The notes beneath the pieces are model-generated. The model was not told the origin of the DNA, made no database searches, and worked only from the letters and a program-made list of their open reading frames with translations. Source: JAWLCG01 sp041687295 (GTDB lineage: Bacteria > Planctomycetota > Phycisphaerae > SM23-33 > FEN-1343). From it: a DNA stretch of 11,588 nucleotides. This document shows positions 6,619 through 11,588 of this stretch, piece by piece; the stretch's first letter is position 1; each line of letters starts with the position of its first letter. The position numbers and the translations under genes are program-made. The stretch lies in assembly GCA_041687295.1 (NCBI GenBank), contig JAWLCG010000139.1, positions 1 through 11,588 of the forward strand, written 5' to 3'.

Positions 6619-6697
6619 GCTTGGGGGCTGGCCCCCATTCCTTTTCCTCAACTGCTTGGGGTGAGAACCTGATTGGATCACTACCGCCCGAACGCCC

Positions 6698-6940
6698 TCA
6701 CCGGCTCTTGCGCATAGCGACGGCCACGCCGGCGACGACGGCCAGCACCCACACCAGGTGCACGGCCGAGGCCCGCAGCGACTGTCGGAGCTCCTCGTGC
6801 CAGTCCCCCGCCTGGGTCAGGGCCATCAGCCCCTGCACGCCCAGCGACAGGGTGATGCCCAGGGCAAAGGCCGTCAGCACCCCCCGGGCCAGCGGCCCCA
6901 GGTGCTGCCACGTCAAGGAGATGCGATGAAGGGCTCTCAT
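6698..6940 (-). CDS. Small two-helix membrane protein coupled to the PIG-L deacetylase
   Basis: The 80-residue product is not a family I recognise. Two hydrophobic segments are visible, about 20-42 (starting GVLTAFALGITL) and about 59-76 (VHLVWVLAVVAGVAVAM). They are joined by a short polar loop with DWHEELRQS, and the tail is basic (RKSR). This suggests a small inner-membrane protein with a basic tail on the cytoplasmic side. Its ATG overlaps the TGA of the upstream deacetylase gene as ATGA, so the two are almost certainly co-transcribed and translationally coupled. Coupling suggests it works with, or anchors, the deacetylase, which has no membrane segment of its own. The gene is real mainly on the evidence of the overlap and a coherent two-helix pattern. 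Confidence 0.7.
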   Translation of the reverse strand: MRALHRISLTWQHLGPLARGVLTAFALGITLSLGVQGLMALTQAGDWHEELRQSLRASAVHLVWVLAVVAGVAVAMRKSR

Positions 6941-7623
6941 AGAATTGCGTCCGGACCGCCCAGGGCGATCGGTTCGGGGCAGTAGTAGGGCTCGGCGCTG
7001 CCGACCCCGCTGCGCCAGCCGAAGTAGCGGTTCATCGTCAGCACGTGCTCGGTGATCTCGCCGGGCCGAGGCCGACCTTCGTAGAACTGGCTCTGGTAGG
7101 CGCGGATGGCGGCCTCCTTCGCCTCCGTATGGCCGGTAATGTCGACCAGGAAGGTCGGCTGGGGGTTGATCATCAGGTGCGTGCAGTAGAACTCCACGAT
7201 CCGCTGGGGGTAGTGCGGCTCGCCGGGGATGTCGGTGCGGGTGAGCTTGGCGTCGAACCGCGCCCGCAGGCCCAGTTGATGCACGGCGAGGTGGTCGGGG
7301 TGGGCGTCCTCGTGGTACGGGATGAACACCAGCCGGGGTCGGTGGCGGCGGATGGCGGCGGCGAAGAGCTTTCGGTTCTCTATCGTGTGCTCCAGCCAGC
7401 GGTTGGGCAGGCCGAGGTTCTCGCGGATCGGGTTGCCCAGGGCCTGGTTCGCCTCGGCGGTCTCGCGGGCGCGGATGGCCTCGCTGCCGTGCGGGGTCGG
7501 CTCGCCGCTGGTCACGTCGATCAGGGCGACCTCGACGCCCTGGCTGCACAGCTTGGCGATCGTGCCGCCCATGGCCAGTTCGGCGTCATCGGGGTGGGGA
7601 GAGAAGATCAGGATCTCGGCCAT
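6937..7623 (-). CDS. PIG-L/LmbE family deacetylase, BshB1-like
   Basis: The 228-residue protein is a zinc-dependent PIG-L family N-deacetylase. PHPDD (9-13) supplies the predicted zinc ligands His10 and Asp13 and the catalytic base Asp12; AHPDH (107-111) supplies His111. SGEPTPHGSEAIRARETAEA, RENLGLPN and the late AIRAYQSQF resemble BshB1, which deacetylates N-acetylglucosaminyl-malate in bacillithiol synthesis. Length is close to that family's. The substrate is inferred by resemblance; other amino-sugar deacetylases share these motifs, and no bshA or bshC is in the window to confirm the pathway, so no symbol is given. It has no signal peptide, so it is cytoplasmic unless recruited by the coupled membrane protein downstream. 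AAAGGAA ends about ten bases before the ATG and serves as ribosome binding site. An inverted repeat over the predicted transcription start suggests repression control. Confidence 0.88.
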   Translation of the reverse strand: MAEILIFSPHPDDAELAMGGTIAKLCSQGVEVALIDVTSGEPTPHGSEAIRARETAEANQALGNPIRENLGLPNRWLEHTIENRKLFAAAIRRHRPRLVFIPYHEDAHPDHLAVHQLGLRARFDAKLTRTDIPGEPHYPQRIVEFYCTHLMINPQPTFLVDITGHTEAKEAAIRAYQSQFYEGRPRPGEITEHVLTMNRYFGWRSGVGSAEPYYCPEPIALGGPDAIL

Positions 7624-7646
7624 GACGGGACGTTCCTTTCAGGCCG

Positions 7647-7675
7647 TACGACAACGACGGTACGGCACTGTCGTA
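7647..7675. promoter_or_regulatory. Inverted repeat, candidate operator of the deacetylase operon
   Basis: TACGACA (7647-7653) and TGTCGTA (7669-7675) are perfect 7-bp inverted arms 15 bp apart. An overlapping pair, CCGTAC (7644-7649) and GTACGG (7660-7665), is nested within. The site starts immediately after the predicted -10 box of the deacetylase promoter, a typical repressor position. The cognate regulator is unknown. Confidence 0.45.
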
Positions 7676-7705
7676 AGTGTACCGCCATCGGCGGCTTGGC
7701 GGCAA
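7676..7705 (-). promoter_or_regulatory. Candidate promoter of the deacetylase operon
   Basis: On the minus strand TTGCCG (complement of 7700-7705) and TACACT (complement of 7676-7681) are 18 bp apart. Transcription would start near 7669, giving a leader of about 45 nt. The match is moderate. Confidence 0.4.
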
Positions 7706-7723
7706 GCGGGCGAATGGCGCAAC

Positions 7724-7729
7724 TACAAT
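7724..7729 (+). promoter_or_regulatory. Candidate -10 box for the LEPR-XLL gene
   Basis: TACAAT matches TATAAT at five of six positions in a locally AT-rich patch, about 120 bases before the start codon. No -35 at the right distance was found, so it may need an activator or a non-housekeeping sigma factor. Confidence 0.35.
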
Positions 7730-7837
7730 TAAGAATGGCTCCTATGGGTACAGGGCCCCGCCGCAGCCGCCCTAGCCTTTGCCCCTGGACGATTTGGCCG
7801 GCCCATGGTAGTGTTGGGCAGTCTCTCCCGCCCGCCT

Positions 7838-7850
7838 GAAGGAGGCCTTC
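7838..7850 (+). promoter_or_regulatory. Ribosome binding site held in a small hairpin
   Basis: GAAGG (7838-7842) and CCTTC (7846-7850) pair around AGG, so the strong Shine-Dalgarno sequence GAAGGAGG forms one arm and the loop of a 5-bp stem that ends one base before the ATG. Folding would reduce ribosome access; opening would free a near-perfect site. Confidence 0.5.
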
Positions 7851-7851
7851 G

Positions 7852-10800
7852 ATGAGCTGGACGCACCCGCTGGAGGGGCTCGAGCCCCGGCTGCTGCTGG
7901 ACGCCGCGACCCCCACCTTCGACTTCTCGAACGGCTTCGACGCCGGCCAGTTCACCCTCAACGGCGGCGCCAGCGTCACCGTCGACGGCGACCTTCGCCT
8001 GACCGACGCGACGAGCGGCACGCAGTCGCGCTCGGCGTTCTACTCGACCAGGGTGCCCATCGACCAGTTCGTCACGCGGTTCGTCTACGACCCCAACGAG
8101 GTCCGATGGGCGCGGTCGGGCGGCATCAGCCTGGTGCTGCAGAACCACGCCCCCACCGTGATCAGCGGCAACGACACCGGCGGCGGGCCGGCCGGCTTCC
8201 GCGACATCGAGCCGGCCGTCGCGATGGTCCTGCCGCTGGGCGGCGGGTTCCACCTCAAGGCCGACTCCCTCACCGCCGGCCTGGCCACTGTTAAGTCCGA
8301 TGCCTACCGCCCCGAGATCGGCGCCTGGCAGCAGGGCCATACCTACGAGCTCACCCTCAGCTACGACGGGTCGGTCCTCACGATGATCGCCCGCGACCGG
8401 GTCACCGGCGACCAGCAGTACCAGCACTACAACATCGACATCCCCGCCCTGGTGGGCGATACGCAGGCGTGGGTCGGCTTCAGTGCGACCACCGGCAGCA
8501 AGGACGAGCGACGCAACACCCACGAGATCGACGCCTGGACCTGGTACGCCGACGCCGGCCAACTGCCCCCGACCGCCCAGTTCACGATGGACTCGCTGTC
8601 CCCGTATCAGGCCCTGGAGGGCAACGTCATCCGGGCCGCGGCGCCCTACAGCGTCGACTTTGACGCCGCGACCAGCTTCGACCCCGACGGCAGCGTCGCC
8701 GGCTACGCCTGGGACTTAGACGGCGACGGCACGACCGACGCCACCGGCGCCCAGGTCAGCCACACCTACACCACGCCGGGCACCTACACGGCCACGCTGG
8801 TCGTCACCGACGACGGCGGCATCGAGTCGGCCCCGCGCCAGTTCACCGTCGTCGTCAGCGACGCCCTCCAGGCCGTCATCCGCACCAACCGCACCGAGGG
8901 CGCCGGGCCGCTGGCGGTGCACTTCGACGCCACCGAGACGCTCGGCCTGGCCGACGGCGACTTCCTGAACGCCCGCTTCGTCTGGGACTTTGACGTCACC
9001 GACACCGACCCGACCGGCGTGTACGAACACGGCGAGGGCTTCGTCGCCAGCCACGTGTTCGAACGGCCTGGCACGTACACCGTGCGGCTGACCGTCACCG
9101 ATATCGACGGCCACGTCTCCACGCAGGACACGACGATTACCGTCACCGATATCGATGGGACCTGGACGAGCTACTACTTCAGCACCGACGGCGACGACGC
9201 CAACCCCGGCACGATCGAGCTGCCCAAACAAACGCTCGCCCACGCCGCCAGCCTGGCCGGGCCCAACGTGCGGCTGCTGCTGGCCCGCGGGGACTTCTGG
9301 ACGATCTCCAGCCAGCTGAAGTTCAGCGCCGACGGGCCGGTCGTCGTCGACGCCTACACCGACCCGGCCGCTCCCAGCGACGCACGGCCCATCGTCCTGG
9401 CTGGCTGGGTCGACGGCGCCTACCGCATGATCGACATGAACGGCAGCGACTGGCGCGTGCTGAACCTCGAGCTGCGCAACAGCGAGAACAGCTACTCCAG
9501 CCCCCGCACGCCCGGCGGCATCCAGCTCAACGGCACGAACAACCTCGTCGCCCACACCCGCTTCCAGGACATGGGCGGCTACGCAGCCCCGATGGGCGGC
9601 GACGGCAACGTCCTGTTCGCCAACACCGCCCGCAACGCCGGGCCCTACTTCGTCTACGGCAGCCCCGTGCACGGCGGCATCATCGGCAACGACGTCGAGA
9701 TCGAGAGCGAGCACCGCGAGCACGTCATCCGCTTCCAGGGCGGCTTCCAGACCTACATCGCCCACAACGTCCTGGGCGCCAAGGAGACTAAGAGCAACGT
9801 CCAGATGCGCGGCCAGACCGGCCAGATCGTGATCTACGCCAACGAATTCCTGGGCCGCGGTTCCGGCCCGCACCCGCAGAACGACGACAACGAGGAGTAC
9901 GTCCACCACACCGTCTGGGACGCCAACACCTTCCGCCTGAACCCGGACTACCCGCCGGCGGGCTTCGCCCTGGGCGGCACGGCCATCGGCATCGAGGCGC
10001 GGCACACGGTGATCCGCAACAACGTGTCGATTAACTACGACCGGCTCTTCGGCATCGGCAGCCACGTGTGGATCGGCCGATCCGTCAACGTCCACGTCTA
10101 CAACAACACCGTCTTCAGCGACGCGTCGATGGGCAAGAACTCCGGCCTGCTGGGCACGGTGGGCCATGCCGACGGCGTGGTGATCCGCAACAACCTGGTC
10201 TACAGCGAGATCGCCACATCGCCCGACCCCTGGGTCAACGTGATGGAGATCTCCTCCAGCGCGACCGACGTGACGTGCGGCCACAACTTCTACTACGGCG
10301 CCAGCTGGAATCCCGACGCGGACCTCTTCGAGGTGGACTCGGCCCATTACATGACCTTCGCCCAATGGCAGGCAGCCGGCTTCGGCACTGGCACGATCGT
10401 GGGCACGCAGCCGCGGTTCGTCTCGACCGAGCCGGCCAGTGCCGACTTCCTGCGCCTGGCCGCCGACAGCCCCGCCATCGACGCCGGGGCGCCGGTGCCG
10501 ATCTTCAGCGACCGCGCCGGCGCCGCCCGGCCCATGGGCGCCGGCTACGACATGGGCGCCTACGAGCACCAGCCCGCCCACCTGCCCGGCGACGCCAACG
10601 GCGATGGCCGCGTGGATGACCGCGACCTCAACGTCGTCCTGGGCCACTGGGGCGAAACCGGCGGCTGGGCCGAGGGCGACTTCGACGCCAGCACCACCGT
10701 TGACGACCGCGACCTGAGCATCCTGCTGAGCCACTGGGGCGACGGCCAGTTCGCCCAGGACGAGCCCGTCCTCACGGCCAGTGCCGTCACGCCCGCCCCC

Positions 10801-11040
10801 GCGCCGGCCCAGCCGACGCCCGCGACAGTCGACCTGCTGACCCCGATGGCCGCGACGCCCGACCTGGCCGCCCCGGCCCTTCGGCCACTTCGGCTGCACC
10901 ATCGCCTGGCCGTGCAGCCCCGGCCGCAGGACCGCCCCAGCGACACGCCGGCCGCCGTCCAGGCCCGTCTCCGCCGCCGGACCGACCTGGCCCAACGATT
11001 CGGCACGCCCCTGACCGTCGACCTGCTGGCCCTGCCGTAA
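7852..11040 (+). CDS. Exported LEPR-XLL, lectin-like, PKD, beta-helix, dockerin protein
   Basis: The 1062-residue modular protein starts with LEPRLLLD (10-17), the LEPR-XLL motif found at the N-terminus of many planctomycete surface proteins. Residues ~20-236 resemble an L-type lectin sandwich (GGISLVLQN, YELTLSYDGSVLTMIARD, AWVGFSATTGS). Two PKD domains follow (~239-335 with YAWDLDGDG at 285-293; ~338-433 with FVWDFDVTD). Residues ~441-905 are a right-handed parallel beta-helix, opening YYFSTDGDDANPGT, rich in NNxV rungs, and closing with SPAIDAGA and GYDMGAYEH. A type I dockerin occupies 913-963, with calcium-loop residues D914, N916, D918, D925 and D943, D945, S947, D954, each half ending in HWG. 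About 100 Pro/Ala/Arg-rich residues follow it. The likely role is extracellular binding or cleavage of polysaccharide; lyase activity is only inferred from the fold. A strong GAAGGAGG precedes the ATG by six bases. No cohesin partner is in the window. Confidence 0.93.
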   Translation: MSWTHPLEGLEPRLLLDAATPTFDFSNGFDAGQFTLNGGASVTVDGDLRLTDATSGTQSRSAFYSTRVPIDQFVTRFVYDPNEVRWARSGGISLVLQNHAPTVISGNDTGGGPAGFRDIEPAVAMVLPLGGGFHLKADSLTAGLATVKSDAYRPEIGAWQQGHTYELTLSYDGSVLTMIARDRVTGDQQYQHYNIDIPALVGDTQAWVGFSATTGSKDERRNTHEIDAWTWYADAGQLPPTAQFTMDSLSPYQALEGNVIRAAAPYSVDFDAATSFDPDGSVAGYAWDLDGDGTTDATGAQVSHTYTTPGTYTATLVVTDDGGIESAPRQFTVVVSDALQAVIRTNRTEGAGPLAVHFDATETLGLADGDFLNARFVWDFDVTDTDPTGVYEHGEGFVASHVFERPGTYTVRLTVTDIDGHVSTQDTTITVTDIDGTWTSYYFSTDGDDANPGTIELPKQTLAHAASLAGPNVRLLLARGDFWTISSQLKFSADGPVVVDAYTDPAAPSDARPIVLAGWVDGAYRMIDMNGSDWRVLNLELRNSENSYSSPRTPGGIQLNGTNNLVAHTRFQDMGGYAAPMGGDGNVLFANTARNAGPYFVYGSPVHGGIIGNDVEIESEHREHVIRFQGGFQTYIAHNVLGAKETKSNVQMRGQTGQIVIYANEFLGRGSGPHPQNDDNEEYVHHTVWDANTFRLNPDYPPAGFALGGTAIGIEARHTVIRNNVSINYDRLFGIGSHVWIGRSVNVHVYNNTVFSDASMGKNSGLLGTVGHADGVVIRNNLVYSEIATSPDPWVNVMEISSSATDVTCGHNFYYGASWNPDADLFEVDSAHYMTFAQWQAAGFGTGTIVGTQPRFVSTEPASADFLRLAADSPAIDAGAPVPIFSDRAGAARPMGAGYDMGAYEHQPAHLPGDANGDGRVDDRDLNVVLGHWGETGGWAEGDFDASTTVDDRDLSILLSHWGDGQFAQDEPVLTASAVTPAPAPAQPTPATVDLLTPMAATPDLAAPALRPLRLHHRLAVQPRPQDRPSDTPAAVQARLRRRTDLAQRFGTPLTVDLLALP

Positions 11041-11074
11041 GGCCACACCGCCCGCCGATGGCTGCAAAGCGACC

Positions 11075-11219
11075 GGGTGCCGTGGCTGCGCCGTGTGCCG
11101 CCACGTCCAGGGCCACGGAGGAATTGGCTTCGTTCCGCGGAGCCAATTCCCGCCTCAAGCCATTGCTGCTTCGCGGCTTGACGTCTACCCAAATTGGGTT
11201 CGTTTCGTCAAGACGCCCC
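11075..11219 (+). repeat. ~145-bp repeat unit, copy 1
   Basis: It aligns without gaps to 11321-11465 at a 246-bp offset, with about 130 of 145 positions identical by eye. It begins GGGTGCCGTGGCTGCGCC, contains AATTGGCTTCGTT (11122-11134) and AATTGGGTTCGTT (11192-11204) exactly 70 bp apart, and ends near ACGCCCC. GGAATTGGCT (11120-11129) and AGCCAATTCC (11141-11150) form a perfect 10-bp stem present only in this copy. Looser similarity continues to a shared CTCAGCCCGGG. Confidence 0.8.
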
Positions 11220-11260
11220 GTCCGCCCCCGCCCTTCTCGACCCTCTCAGCCCGGGCCCTA

Positions 11261-11292
11261 TGGACTGCGGCGAAGCATTCGCCGCTTTGGCT
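11261..11292 (+). repeat. Single palindromic unit related to 1916-1991
   Basis: TGGACTGCGGCGAAGCA followed by TTCGCCGCTTTGGCT closely matches each arm of the nested palindrome at 1916-1991. GCGGCGAA and TTCGCCGC form the stem. It lies between the two ~145-bp repeat copies. This makes it a dispersed REP-like family rather than a local accident. Confidence 0.75.
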
Positions 11293-11320
11293 TGACCTCC
11301 GCCGAGGGCAACCCGCGTGC

Positions 11321-11465
11321 GGGTGCCGAGGCTGCGCCGTGTGCAGCCACGTCGTGGGCCACGGAGGAATTGGGTTCGTTCCGCGGAGCGGATTTCCGCC
11401 ACAAGCCATTTCTGCGTCGAGGCTTGACGTCTACCCAAATTGGGTTCGTTCCGTCAGAACGCCCC
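11321..11465 (+). repeat. ~145-bp repeat unit, copy 2
   Basis: This is the second copy of the unit at 11075-11219. It carries AATTGGGTTCGTT twice (11368-11380 and 11438-11450), again 70 bp apart. GGCTGC (11330-11335) and GCAGCC (11343-11348) form a small stem near its start. The 10-bp stem of copy 1 is mutated here. Confidence 0.8.
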
Positions 11466-11504
11466 CCGCCCCGCGACCTGCCTCAGCCCGGGGCCCAGTC
11501 CTGA

Positions 11505-11523
11505 ATTGTAGACAATATACAAT
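11505..11523. promoter_or_regulatory. AT-rich palindrome, candidate GntR-type operator
   Basis: ATTGTAGACAATATACAAT has ATTGTA and TACAAT as outer arms, and ATTGT-AG-ACAAT as an inner perfect palindrome. It is a sharp AT-rich island in very GC-rich DNA. TTGTNNACAA-like palindromes are common GntR-family sites. It probably controls a gene starting beyond the right edge; orientation is not determined. Confidence 0.4.
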
Positions 11524-11551
11524 CACCCGACGGCTCTGGATGCCTGGGCCG

Positions 11552-11588
11552 TATGGAGTGCGGGGGGGGCCCCGCCCCCCTGGGTTGG
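11552..11588 (+). repeat. Truncated REP-like unit running into a G/C palindrome
   Basis: TATGGAGTGCGG (11552-11563) is the opening of the unit seen at 1916 and 11261. It then breaks into runs of G and C that can pair with each other (about 11561-11580), reaching the window edge. It could be a broken copy or a junction with another repeat. Confidence 0.5.

Noticed and set aside
8716..11067. 783-codon minus-strand open frame opposite the LEPR-XLL gene
   Set aside because: It is an antisense shadow of a gene with coherent domains and a strong ribosome site; its own composition is low-complexity Val/Gly/Ala/Asp.
11058..11504. 148-codon plus-strand frame across the ~145-bp repeats
   Set aside because: The 246-bp offset keeps both copies in frame, but most of the base differences between copies change the amino acid, as expected for non-coding DNA. 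No ribosome site is present.
1..11588. tRNA, rRNA, CRISPR arrays, transposase, integrase or phage genes
   Set aside because: No cloverleaf, rRNA core, regularly spaced identical repeats with unique spacers, or transposase/integrase protein motif was seen.

Overview
The window looks like chromosomal DNA of a high-GC planctomycete (Planctomycetota, possibly Phycisphaerae-like). The main evidence is a large exported protein that opens with the LEPR-XLL motif (LEPRLLLD) and carries a type I dockerin, together with intergenic DNA full of dispersed palindromic repeats. No tRNA, rRNA, CRISPR array, transposase or phage gene was recognised. Species-level placement is not possible from this sequence alone.

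Layout: (1) 1-75, hairpin-forming repeats downstream of a gene. (2) 76-1731, minus strand, a HEAT-repeat lipoprotein that starts with GTG. (3) 1732-2694, a gene-poor stretch with a leader hairpin, a 222-bp inverted-repeat element holding a nested palindrome, and a compact small-RNA gene on the minus strand (about 2131-2236). The small RNA has a recognisable promoter, two hairpins that share the 13-mer CTCCCTCCACCTG, and an intrinsic terminator. (4) 2695-5745, minus strand, nrdJ, the adenosylcobalamin-dependent class II ribonucleotide reductase. (5) 5746-6697, its upstream region, with two pairs of NrdR-box-like sites at 30-31 bp offset, then a REP-like repeat and a 193-bp inverted-repeat (MITE-like) element. 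(6) 6698-7623, minus strand, a PIG-L/LmbE deacetylase resembling BshB1, translationally coupled by an ATGA overlap to an 80-residue membrane protein. (7) 7624-7851, a divergent control region. (8) 7852-11040, plus strand, a 1062-residue exported modular protein: LEPR-XLL, L-type-lectin-like, two PKD domains, parallel beta-helix, dockerin. (9) 11041-11588, gene-free and repeat-rich, with two diverged copies of a ~145-bp unit, a palindromic unit shared with region 3, and an AT-rich operator-like palindrome.

The genes do not form one pathway. NrdJ makes deoxyribonucleotides, the deacetylase pair probably belongs to thiol or amino-sugar metabolism, and the lectin/beta-helix/dockerin protein probably binds or cuts polysaccharide outside the cell. 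The best candidate for an undescribed system is the twin-loop small RNA, whose repeated C-rich motif is complementary to GGAGG-type ribosome binding sites. It is read from sequence only. No database search, folding program or expression data was available.
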